This document shows, in pieces, positions 1-8,886 of a stretch of DNA of 11,710 nt. Numbering within the stretch: the stretch's first letter is position 1; each line of letters begins with the position of its first letter. This stretch comes from Pseudomonadota bacterium (GTDB taxonomy: Bacteria; Pseudomonadota; Gammaproteobacteria; Burkholderiales; Burkholderiaceae_D): NCBI GenBank assembly GCA_018241865.1, contig JAFECY010000264.1, forward strand, positions 1 through 11,710. Reading direction: 5' to 3'. The position numbers were made by a program, and so were the translations under genes. The notes under the pieces were generated by a model. The model worked only from the letters and a program-made list of their open reading frames with translations, was not told the DNA's origin and made no database searches.

Positions 1-34
1 ATCGCGCGCTGGCTTGATGCGCCCGCAATCCTTG

Positions 35-62
35 CTTGAAAAGTACCGGAGCACCCCCAATT
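35..62 (+). promoter_or_regulatory. Heat-shock (sigma-32) promoter of clpB
   Basis: A -35 element CTTGAAA at 35-41 is followed after 13 bases by CCCCAATT at 55-62. The known RpoH consensus is CTTGAAA, a spacer of about 11 to 16 bases, then CCCCATnT, so the -35 is perfect and the -10 differs at one or two positions. Transcription would start near 69-72, leaving a short leader before the ribosome site GGAG at 83-86 and the clpB ATG at 94. This fits the known heat-shock control of clpB in Proteobacteria. No sigma-70 promoter of comparable quality was seen in the 93 bases available. Confidence 0.85.
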
Positions 63-93
63 AGCTGGCAGATAATCATTTCGGAGTGTTCCA

Positions 94-2670
<2,577 letters not shown>

Positions 2671-2690
2671 GTTGCGCGAGCAATCACCAG

Positions 2691-2722
2691 AAAAACCGTC
2701 CCGATCAAAGGACGGTTTTTTT
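2691..2722. terminator. Rho-independent terminator after clpB, probably bidirectional
   Basis: CCGTCC at 2696-2701 pairs with GGACGG at 2710-2715 across an 8-base loop. The stem is preceded by five A (2691-2695) and followed by seven T (2716-2722), so the A and T runs can extend it. It lies 20 bases after the clpB stop. On the minus strand the same hairpin is followed by five T, so it can also end the patatin transcript, whose stop is at 2810. Bases 2723-2809 hold nothing else recognised. Confidence 0.9.
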
Positions 2723-2809
2723 ATGCTTTAGCGAAAATGATGCGCGAGGTGTGGTGAGACCGGATTTGGTCGTTTGCTTTGGTGTATCTGCGGCGTGATT
2801 GCGACGTGA

Positions 2810-3955
2810 TCAAATTTCCAGTTCGCCGGTTTCACGCGGCAGTTCGTGCACGATCACGCCGGTATGTTGTTCAACTTTGTTGAGCCAGCCGGCTTGCTTG
2901 ATGGCGCGACAGGCGTCGTGGTAGCCGAGTTCCCAGCGCCAGTTGATCGATCCTTTGGAAAAATTGATGTCTTTCGACGCCATATTCCAATCGCGTCCTG
3001 AATAGGGAAGATGCACGATGTGCATGGTGGTGTTGCAGCCGTGTGCCGCCATCAATTTTATTTCGGCGCTGTCGCGCATTTCCGGCGGCAGCGATTTCTG
3101 CAAGGCATACATGCAGCGTCGCATGTTGTGGAGTTGCTGATAGGCTTCGATGTGGCGCTTTGAGCGCGAGGCGTAAGTCACATCTTTTTGTCTGGTCTGT
3201 ACTTCGTCGAGATTGGTCGGTTCTTCACCATCCGGGCTCCATAGATCGACCATGAAGCACAAAGTATTTTTGCGCGGCTCGTCTTCCAGTACGGTTTCCA
3301 GCGGCGTGTTGGAATACAGGCCACCGTCCCAGTAGAGTTCGCCATCGACTCGTACGCCCGGAAAGCCGGGCGGCAAGGCGCCGCTGGCAATGATGTGGCG
3401 CGGCCCGATGGTTTGCTTGGTATTGTCGAAACCGACCAGCTCGCCACTGGTCACTTTCAAGGCATTGACCGTCATGCGCATGCCGCCCTGGGCATTCAGG
3501 TAATTGAAATCGACTAGGTCATGCAGCGTGTCGGTCAGCGCCGATGTGTCATAGAAACTGGCTGCTTCCGGTTGCACCGACAGACCGAACATGAAAGGCG
3601 ACATCATGCGTGGCGTATAAAAACCGGGCACGCCGCGCATGGTGGCGTCCACAGCGGTGAGCCAAGTGTTGAGCTTGCGGACATGATCCGGCACTTTGTT
3701 CATATCGACGCTATCGCGGTGGGAAATGCGATCCCAGAATTCGCGCAGACGCTCTAGGCGCAGATGCGGTTCGTTTCCTGCGATGAGTGCGGCATTGATG
3801 GCGCCGATCGAAGTGCCTACGACCCAGTCGGGGCAAAGCTGGTTCTCGTGTAGCGCTTGGAATACGCCGGCTTGGTAAGCGCCGAGTGCGCCGCCACCTT
3901 GTAGTACGAGAGCGATGCGGGAGTGGGAAGGGGGGGGAGGTTCTTTGCAGTCCAT
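2810..3955 (-). CDS. Patatin-like phospholipase with DUF3734 C-terminus
   Basis: This 381-residue protein is a patatin-family serine acyl hydrolase expected to act on phospholipids or other acyl esters. The family's catalytic set is complete: oxyanion-hole glycines in GGGALGAYQ (20-28), nucleophile elbow GTSIG (47-51, Ser49) and a DGG motif carrying the dyad aspartate (Asp210). The last third, from about 265, has the RHIEAYQQLHNMRR and KDINFSKGSINWRW stretches that I associate with DUF3734. No signal peptide or transmembrane segment is evident, so a cytoplasmic or peripheral membrane location is likely. The ATG at 3955 has no clear Shine-Dalgarno; it lies 60 bases after the upstream response-regulator gene on the same strand, so translation may depend on read-through. 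Residues 6-9 are four prolines encoded on an eight-C tract. The natural substrate cannot be told. In some Burkholderiales such proteins are linked to polyhydroxybutyrate metabolism, which is only suggestive here. Confidence 0.9.
   Translation of the reverse strand: MDCKEPPPPSHSRIALVLQGGGALGAYQAGVFQALHENQLCPDWVVGTSIGAINAALIAGNEPHLRLERLREFWDRISHRDSVDMNKVPDHVRKLNTWLTAVDATMRGVPGFYTPRMMSPFMFGLSVQPEAASFYDTSALTDTLHDLVDFNYLNAQGGMRMTVNALKVTSGELVGFDNTKQTIGPRHIIASGALPPGFPGVRVDGELYWDGGLYSNTPLETVLEDEPRKNTLCFMVDLWSPDGEEPTNLDEVQTRQKDVTYASRSKRHIEAYQQLHNMRRCMYALQKSLPPEMRDSAEIKLMAAHGCNTTMHIVHLPYSGRDWNMASKDINFSKGSINWRWELGYHDACRAIKQAGWLNKVEQHTGVIVHELPRETGELEI
3919..3937 (+). repeat. G-rich tract (G8, quadruplex-compatible) in the patatin 5' codons
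   Basis: The + strand reads GGG at 3919-3921, GGG at 3925-3927 and eight G at 3930-3937. This satisfies a four-run G3 pattern with loops of 3, 2 and 2 bases. It is the template strand of the patatin gene; the coding strand carries C8, encoding the proline run at residues 6-9. Homopolymers this long are prone to slippage. A quadruplex role is inference from the pattern alone. Confidence 0.5.
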
Positions 3956-3963
3956 CGAGATAA

Positions 3964-3989
3964 TTTGATACGGTTTTTTGATACGGTTT
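3964..3989. repeat. Perfect 13-bp tandem repeat upstream of the patatin gene
   Basis: TTTGATACGGTTT occurs at 3964-3976 and again, directly abutting, at 3977-3989. The pair lies 9 to 34 bases upstream of the patatin ATG, inside the 60-base gap after the response-regulator gene, in the untranslated leader or promoter zone. It could be a binding site for a dimeric regulator on one helix face (13 bp is slightly over one turn) or a slippage duplication. No promoter was convincingly placed around it. Confidence 0.8.
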
Positions 3990-4015
3990 GTGTAAACGGG
4001 AGAGCAGGAGGTCGC

Positions 4016-5215
4016 TTAGAAAAATTGCGACCACTCATCCATCCAAGCTGGTAGAGCGGCGCCTTCCATGGGTTTGGCGATAAAGTAACCTTGCGCGTTG
4101 GTGCAACCCAGTTTGTGCAGCAACTCCCAATCCTCGCGCGTTTCGACGCCGACAGCGGTCGATTCGCGTTTCAGTTCGCGTGCCAGATCGAGACTGGAGC
4201 GCAGCGCTAGACTGACCGCCGTATTCTGCCCCGCTCCGGCGACGAAGGAGCGGTCGATTTTTAATTCCGAAAAAGGGATGCGCAAGTGATGATGCATGCT
4301 GGCGTTGCCGGTACCGTAATCGTCCACCGCCAGTACGAAACCTTGCATGCGCAGACGCGCCAGATTTTCGAGATAGGTCGGTATCTCGGTGGTGGAAGCC
4401 GACTCGGTGATTTCGATAATCATGTGTTCCGGCGCGACCTTGTGACGGGTGGTGCACTCGGCGAGGCGTTCGGCGAAAGTCAATTCAGTCAGCGGTGTGG
4501 TCGAAATGTTGATCGACACCGGCAGCGGACGCTCTTGATCTTGCAGCCATCGGCAGGTTGCAACCGATTTGTCGATGATGCTCCAAGTAAAATGTTGAAT
4601 GTCGCCGCCGGCTTCCAGTTGTGGAATGAAGGAATTGGGCGAGATCAAACCGTATTGCGGATGCTGCCAGCGGGCGAAGGCTTCGACGCCCTTGATCTTG
4701 CCGGTTGCGATTTCCACCTTGGGCTGGAAATACGGTAGAAACTGGTCGGCGCGCATGCCGGCAGTAATATCGTCCAAGGTCAACGCCGGGTGATGCGTGG
4801 CATGTTTGCTGCCGCGCTCGTGTGGCGGCACGTGGCGGCCAATCAATTCCGCCAGTCGTTCCGGCGTGACCGGTTTTTCGACAGTGCCGAGCAGATTGAC
4901 GCCATAGGCGTGCGACATACTCTCCACCGAAAACACCAGCGAAGGATCGAGCGCGCTGGCAAGAATGATCGATACCGGATTGTCGCTGCGCGCCATGTGG
5001 CGGATCAGCTCCATGCCATCCATGCCGGGCAGCTTGAGGTCAATGAAGCACAGGTCAATGCCGCGCGTCGGATCTTCCAGTATCTGCAACGCGGTCAAGC
5101 CGTCGTGCGCCTCGATGATTTTGGTGGCACCGAGATTGGCCAGCATGACCGTTAGCCAGCGGCGCTGGAAGTCGTTGTCTTCCACTACCAAGTAAGTCAG
5201 ATCGGCGGGCAGCAT
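4016..5215 (-). CDS. Response regulator with REC and EAL domains (c-di-GMP phosphodiesterase)
   Basis: This 399-residue protein has an N-terminal receiver (about 6-128) with acidic residues Glu12/Asp13, phosphoacceptor Asp59 in FIDLKLPGMDG, Ser87 and Lys114. A C-terminal EAL domain (about 150-392) follows. EAL proteins hydrolyse cyclic di-GMP to pGpG. The known metal-binding and catalytic positions are all present: Glu178 (EAF instead of EAL), Asn236, Glu268, Asp298/Asp299 (VDDYG), Lys319, Glu358 (GVE) and Gln375. The architecture matches Pseudomonas RocR. The start ATG at 5215 has GAGGA six bases upstream (5222-5226 on +). It sits 39 bases after the CoA-transferase stop and 60 bases before the patatin start, so co-transcription is likely. 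No histidine kinase lies in the window, so its input is unknown. The L-to-F change in the signature is tolerated in some active enzymes. Confidence 0.93.
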   Translation of the reverse strand: MLPADLTYLVVEDNDFQRRWLTVMLANLGATKIIEAHDGLTALQILEDPTRGIDLCFIDLKLPGMDGMELIRHMARSDNPVSIILASALDPSLVFSVESMSHAYGVNLLGTVEKPVTPERLAELIGRHVPPHERGSKHATHHPALTLDDITAGMRADQFLPYFQPKVEIATGKIKGVEAFARWQHPQYGLISPNSFIPQLEAGGDIQHFTWSIIDKSVATCRWLQDQERPLPVSINISTTPLTELTFAERLAECTTRHKVAPEHMIIEITESASTTEIPTYLENLARLRMQGFVLAVDDYGTGNASMHHHLRIPFSELKIDRSFVAGAGQNTAVSLALRSSLDLARELKRESTAVGVETREDWELLHKLGCTNAQGYFIAKPMEGAALPAWMDEWSQFF

Positions 5216-5254
5216 GGCGTGTCCTCGGAGAATGTTCCAAGCATTGTATAGCGA

Positions 5255-7264
5255 TCAGGAAGCCGGTGTTTGTTCCGTTTGCTGGAAAGGCGCGGTGGCT
5301 TCTTCGGTTTTTTCATGAATGTGTGGCGGCACCTCGCGGTTGGCGATGTCTGACCCCAGCTTGGCGCGCAGGAAGCCGCTGGTCGAGTAGCGCGTGACTG
5401 CGGCGTAATGCCGATCGGTGAGATGTTTGACCATGTCGGCATAGGCATCGACGGCTTCTGGATCGATGGAGAAGTTATCGTAGTTGACGACTGCGTGCAC
5501 CTTTTCGGTGATGCCGCGCAAGGCATGGTTAACCTGACGACCGATAAATTCGACATCGCCGACGTTACGCACATTGAAACCCTCGAAATTAATAAACAAA
5601 GTTTTGCGCTGACGGTCGTAGCGTACCCGGTGTTCCAACGGCACTTCCAGCATGATGCTGCGCAGACCAATCAGTTCACTTTGGAAGATGCGTTCATCCA
5701 TGGTGCGCACATCCGCCGCAATTTTCGGCTTGAACGCCATGTGCGCCAGGATGTCGTTCTCGAGGTCGATGCCGGGTGCAACCTCAATCAGTTCCAACCC
5801 TTCCTCGCCCAACTCGAACACACAGCGCTCAGTGATATACAGCACATGTTTGCCTAAGTCGCGCGCCAACGTGCCGCTGAACGTCATGTGTTCGACATCT
5901 TGCACAAATTTGCAGGGGCCTTCCTTGCCGTCTATGTGCAGTTGGCCATGTTTGACGTGGTAAGTCGGCTTGCCCGAGCTGAAGGTGCCGACGAACACGA
6001 CTTTCTTCGCATTTTGGCTAATGTTGATGAAGCCACCGGCTCCTGCTAAGCGGTTGCCGAACTTGCTGACATTGACATTACCATGACGATCCACTTCGGC
6101 CAAGCCGAGGAAAGCGATGTCGAGTCCACCGCCGTCGTAAAAATCGAACTGGTAAGGCTGATCGACGATCGCTTGGGTATTCACGCCCGCGCCGAAGTTG
6201 GTGCCGGAGGCGGGAATGCCGCCGATCACGCCGGGCTCGGTGGTCAGGGTCAGCAGATCGATCACGCGCTCTTCATGGGCGATGCCGGCCACGCCTTCCG
6301 GCATGCCGATACCGAGATTGACCACGCTATTGGCCGATAGCTCGAAAGCGGCGCGGCGGGCGATGACCTTGCGCTCGGACAGCGGCATCGCCTTCATGGT
6401 GTTCGACGGCACGCGCAGCTCACCGCTGAAAGCGGCGTTGTAAGGTTCGGCATAGGTTTGCCAATGATGGCGCGGCTCGGCCACCACGACGCAATCGACT
6501 AGAATGCCCGGCACTTTCACTTGGCGTGGATTGAGTGTGTTGCGCTCGGCGATACGTTCGACTTGCGCGATCACGATGCCGCCAGAATTGTGCGCGGCCA
6601 TTGCCAGCGACAGCATTTCCAGCGTCAAGGCTTCGCGCTCCATGCTCAGATTGCCATCCGGGTCGGCGGTGGTGGCGCGGATCAGCGCCACGTCGATGGG
6701 AAGTGATTTGTAAAACAGGAACTCGTCGCCGTCGATATCCAGCACGCGCACCAAGTCTTCCTGTGTTTTTGCATTCAGCTTGCCGCCGCCTTGGCGCGGA
6801 TCGACGAAGGTGCCGAGGCCGACGCGGGTCAGGTGGCCGGGACGCTTGGCGGCGATGTCACGGTACAAGTGCGAGATCACGCCTTGCGGCAGGTTGTAAG
6901 CTTCGATCTTGTTGTCGATAGCCAGCCGCTGAATTTTCGGCACCAAGCCCCAGTGACCGCCAATCACGCGCTTCAGCAAACCGTCGTGACCGAGATGATT
7001 CAAGCCTTTCTCTTTGCCGTCGCCTTGGCCGGCGGCGTAGATCAAGGTCAGATCGCGCGGCCCTTCCGATTGCCCATCTTCACCTTGGTTACTGGTGTAT
7101 AAATCCGACAGTGCAATGAGCAATTCTTCAGGGACGCCGATGCCGACAAAGCCGCCGGTGGCGATAGCGTTGCCGCTATGGATGAGGCGTACCGCATCCT
7201 GCGCGCTGACGATCTTAATGCGCTTGCCGCTACCGCGCGTGAATTCTTGGCCAATCGTCTGCAT
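5255..7264 (-). CDS. Acyl-CoA:acetate/3-ketoacid CoA-transferase, single chain with C-terminal extension
   Basis: This 669-residue enzyme moves CoA between acyl-CoA and a short-chain acid such as acetate, propionate or a 3-keto acid. The alpha-type half (about 10-265) and beta-type half (about 295-515) are fused in one chain, as in the YdiF/propionate CoA-transferase family. The catalytic glutamate is Glu343 in TTEPGVIGG. Usual family members are about 520-530 residues; here about 140 more follow, reading as a small alternating strand/helix domain and a charged tail. I place the start at ATG 7264 because AGAGGAG lies immediately upstream. The longer in-frame ATG at 7309 adds 15 residues, has no ribosome site and falls at the predicted transcription start. 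It is first of three same-strand genes ahead of the EAL regulator and the patatin, suggesting a unit handling acyl groups. The exact substrate cannot be read from sequence. Confidence 0.92.
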   Translation of the reverse strand: MQTIGQEFTRGSGKRIKIVSAQDAVRLIHSGNAIATGGFVGIGVPEELLIALSDLYTSNQGEDGQSEGPRDLTLIYAAGQGDGKEKGLNHLGHDGLLKRVIGGHWGLVPKIQRLAIDNKIEAYNLPQGVISHLYRDIAAKRPGHLTRVGLGTFVDPRQGGGKLNAKTQEDLVRVLDIDGDEFLFYKSLPIDVALIRATTADPDGNLSMEREALTLEMLSLAMAAHNSGGIVIAQVERIAERNTLNPRQVKVPGILVDCVVVAEPRHHWQTYAEPYNAAFSGELRVPSNTMKAMPLSERKVIARRAAFELSANSVVNLGIGMPEGVAGIAHEERVIDLLTLTTEPGVIGGIPASGTNFGAGVNTQAIVDQPYQFDFYDGGGLDIAFLGLAEVDRHGNVNVSKFGNRLAGAGGFINISQNAKKVVFVGTFSSGKPTYHVKHGQLHIDGKEGPCKFVQDVEHMTFSGTLARDLGKHVLYITERCVFELGEEGLELIEVAPGIDLENDILAHMAFKPKIAADVRTMDERIFQSELIGLRSIMLEVPLEHRVRYDRQRKTLFINFEGFNVRNVGDVEFIGRQVNHALRGITEKVHAVVNYDNFSIDPEAVDAYADMVKHLTDRHYAAVTRYSTSGFLRAKLGSDIANREVPPHIHEKTEEATAPFQQTEQTPAS

Positions 7265-7317
7265 ACTGCTCCTCTGAGGGTGAGGCGTGACATAAGGTAA
7301 GGTCGCCATTGTTGGCT

Positions 7318-7323
7318 ATCATA
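7318..7323 (-). promoter_or_regulatory. Possible -10 of the CoA-transferase operon
   Basis: On the minus strand TATGAT (five of six to TATAAT) lies at 7323-7318. Seventeen bases further upstream is a weak -35-like TGTTCA. Transcription would start near 7311, giving a leader of about 47 bases before ATG 7264 and making ATG 7309 nearly leaderless. The call rests on pattern only. Confidence 0.45.
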
Positions 7324-7362
7324 GTATCTCTATGGCAAGTTGAACATCCCTGAATTGCTTGC

Positions 7363-7391
7363 TTGTCATTCGGAAATTCCTCGCTTATACT
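7363..7391 (+). promoter_or_regulatory. Sigma-70 promoter of the 101-aa SOS-type gene
   Basis: TTGTCA at 7363-7368 and TATACT at 7386-7391 are separated by exactly 17 bases, each matching the consensus at five of six positions. The -10 lies inside the left arm of the palindromic LexA-type box, so a bound repressor would exclude RNA polymerase. Transcription should start near 7398, about 28 bases before ATG 7426. Confidence 0.8.
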
Positions 7392-7412
7392 GTACAAACA
7401 TACAGTATAAGC
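7383..7412. promoter_or_regulatory. LexA/SOS box in a 30-bp palindrome
   Basis: The core is CTGT (7390-7393), eight bases, then ACAG (7402-7405), flanked by TA on each side: the complete CTGT-N8-ACAG SOS box known for LexA of gamma- and betaproteobacteria. The symmetry goes further. The arm GCTTATACTGT at 7383-7393 is the exact reverse complement of ACAGTATAAGC at 7402-7412, giving eleven perfect pairs around an 8-base spacer. It overlaps the -10 and start region of the + promoter, the classical repressing position. The CoA-transferase gene diverges from the other side, but its predicted -10 is about 70 bases away, so control of it is less likely. Confidence 0.88.
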
Positions 7413-7425
7413 CTAGGGAGATGCC

Positions 7426-7731
7426 ATGAAATCCATGCAGCCGAATTTACCCCGTCTTGTATCTCCTTTACCCATCGCTGGCGTGTCGAGCGAAAGCGAT
7501 GCGCGCCGATCTTTGACTACGCGTTTTGGCGAGTCGATCGACGTTCGTAATCGCGGTGCACTGCGGGTGGCGCGTTTCGCTGGTAGTCAAATGCAGACAC
7601 AGGATGCGCCAGCCGTGGTACGCCTGTGGACGGACGAGCATTTCCGCGAGTTGAGCACGCATCAGGCACGGGCGCTAGCGGCGCAATTGCTGGCCGCAGC
7701 CTCGCTGGCCGAACTACAGAACAGTCATTGA
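7426..7731 (+). CDS. Small protein of unknown function, predicted SOS-induced
   Basis: This 101-residue protein matches no family I recognise. ATG 7426 has AGGGAG at 7415-7420 with a 5-base spacer, a strong ribosome site. The N-terminal third (1-35) is rich in Pro and Ser and probably flexible. The middle has short alternating hydrophobic stretches (about 44-68). Residues 75-97 (from LSTHQARALAA) form an alanine/leucine-rich helix that could mediate oligomer or partner binding. No signal peptide, transmembrane helix, Cys/His metal site or nuclease motif is visible. It stands alone between a divergent CoA-transferase and a convergent methyltransferase. The promoter overlaps a perfect LexA box, so expression is expected after DNA damage. 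A role as a division inhibitor, a damage-response accessory or a remnant of a mobile gene is possible but not shown. Confidence refers to the gene being real. Confidence 0.8.
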   Translation: MKSMQPNLPRLVSPLPIAGVSSESDARRSLTTRFGESIDVRNRGALRVARFAGSQMQTQDAPAVVRLWTDEHFRELSTHQARALAAQLLAAASLAELQNSH

Positions 7732-7743
7732 GCGTCATTGAGC
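7724..7743. repeat. 10-bp tandem duplication across the stop codon
   Basis: GTCATTGAGC occurs at 7724-7733 and again at 7734-7743. The first copy contains the TGA stop (7729-7731) of the 101-aa gene. This is a small local duplication with no known function. Confidence 0.75.
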
Positions 7744-7751
7744 ACGAGTTC

Positions 7752-7770
7752 GGGTACGGGTGCGGGTGGG
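7752..7770 (+). other. G-quadruplex motif between convergent genes
   Basis: Four GGG runs at 7752-7754, 7758-7760, 7764-7766 and 7768-7770 are separated by loops of 3, 3 and 1 bases, the short-loop pattern known to form stable quadruplexes. It lies 20 bases after the stop of the 101-aa gene and ends 2 bases before the stop codon of the methyltransferase on the other strand. No hairpin-plus-T terminator was found here, so it may help end or stabilise the + transcript. That role is inference. Confidence 0.6.
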
Positions 7771-7772
7771 CG

Positions 7773-8609
7773 TCAGGCTGGTGCGGGCGTGAAGAAGCGA
7801 TCGTGCATTTCTTCCAGCCCCAGTTCCTCCAGTACTTGGTTCAGCCGCTCGCCCGGACGACGGCGCGGCAAATCACGGTAGCGAGCGATGATGAGTTCAT
7901 TTTTCATCGAATGCTCCCAGCCGACCAACTCGGTCACGCTGACTTGATAGCCGTGCGCTTCCAATTGCAGGCAACGCAACACATTGGTGACTTGACTGCC
8001 GAATTCGCGGGTGTGGATCGGGTGCCGCCAGATTTCAGTCAACACATTTTTGCCGAGTGATTTGCCCTTGTTGCGGTTTAGCACCGAGGCCACTTCCGCT
8101 TGGCAGCAGGGCACCAGCACAATACATTGCGCCTGTTTGGCCAAGGCGAAGCGGATGGCGTCGTCGGTGGCGGTATTGCAGGCGTGCAGCGCGGTGACGA
8201 TATCGACGCGGGCGGGCAAGCGTGCCGAGGCGATCGATTCCGCCACCGACAAATTTAGGAAAGACATGCCGCCGAAGCCTAAACGTGCGGCCAGCGTTTC
8301 GGATTTTTTCACCAGATCTTCGCGCGTTTCGATGCCGTAGATGTGCGAATCGGCGGTTTGCGTCTTGAAAAACAAGTCGTACAGGATGAATCCGAGGTAG
8401 GACTTGCCGGCACCGTGATCGACTAGTCGGATCGATGGGTTCGCTTGTTGCAGTTCCTGCAGCAGTGGTTCGATGAACTGATACAGGTGATAAACCTGCT
8501 TGAGCTTGCGCCGGCTGTCTTGGTTCAGCTTGCCGTCGCGTGTGAGGATGTGCAGCTCTTTCAGCAGTTCGATCGATTGGCCGGGGCGAATTTCGGGGAT
8601 GGAGGACAT
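7773..8609 (-). CDS. Class I SAM-dependent methyltransferase (Methyltransf_32-like)
   Basis: This 278-residue soluble protein has a Rossmann-type methyltransferase core. The glycine-rich SAM site is VDHGAGKSYLGF (63-74), with an acidic residue after the second strand in IYGIETRED. LHAC (141-144) and PCC (167-169) come later, with KNELIIARY near the end. The LHAC and PCC motifs recall the Methyltransf_32 (PF13679) group, which includes relatives of the tRNA methylase Trm13, so an RNA substrate is possible but unproven. The ATG at 8609 has no good Shine-Dalgarno. No further Met occurs before residue 115, which would cut the SAM site, so I keep it. It is convergent with the 101-aa gene, 41 bases apart, and has no obvious operon partner. 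Confidence 0.85.
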   Translation of the reverse strand: MSSIPEIRPGQSIELLKELHILTRDGKLNQDSRRKLKQVYHLYQFIEPLLQELQQANPSIRLVDHGAGKSYLGFILYDLFFKTQTADSHIYGIETREDLVKKSETLAARLGFGGMSFLNLSVAESIASARLPARVDIVTALHACNTATDDAIRFALAKQAQCIVLVPCCQAEVASVLNRNKGKSLGKNVLTEIWRHPIHTREFGSQVTNVLRCLQLEAHGYQVSVTELVGWEHSMKNELIIARYRDLPRRRPGERLNQVLEELGLEEMHDRFFTPAPA

Positions 8610-8695
8610 GAGTAAAAACGCATCATCAGCACATCAAGCGCCGGGAACGCTATTGTAGCCGCACGCGCGGGAGGTGGTTGGCAGGTGAAAATACG

Positions 8696-8825
8696 TTAAG
8701 GCTGCACTGAATCAGTTACTGCGCGGCGCAATCTGCGGCTTGCGGTGCTCACCGTGGCACACGTACGGCTGCGCTCCTCGATCACAGCTTGCTCCGCTCG
8801 CTGCACTTATTCAGCGCAGTTTTAA
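8696..8825. repeat. 130-bp repeat-like element with imperfect terminal inverted repeats
   Basis: The 21 bases from 8696 match the reverse complement of 8805-8825 at 17 positions. Shared blocks are TTAA, CTGC, CTGAAT and AGT. Both ends begin with TTAA, and the interior is GC-rich without a credible gene. The pattern suits a non-autonomous mobile element (MITE-like) or a dispersed intergenic repeat; its interior resembles GC-rich intergenic repeats I associate with Oxalobacteraceae, from memory only. It fills most of the 277-base gap 8610-8886. An alternative is a structured RNA or leader. Confidence 0.5.
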
Positions 8826-8886
8826 TTGGGAGGCGTGCAGCAGGGAATCGATCAACACTTGCCGAAAATTGATTAACTGCTAAGAT

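Noticed and set aside
5197..5670. Minus-strand ORF of 157 codons overlapping the CoA-transferase 3' end
   Set aside because: It is an out-of-frame shadow of the CoA-transferase gene and lacks any recognisable domain.
7265..7309. Longer start for the CoA-transferase at ATG 7309
   Set aside because: It has no Shine-Dalgarno and lies at the predicted transcription start, whereas ATG 7264 has AGAGGAG directly upstream.
7318..7425. LexA control of the divergent CoA-transferase operon
   Set aside because: The box is about 70 bases upstream of the predicted minus-strand -10, too far for simple repression; kept only as a remote possibility.
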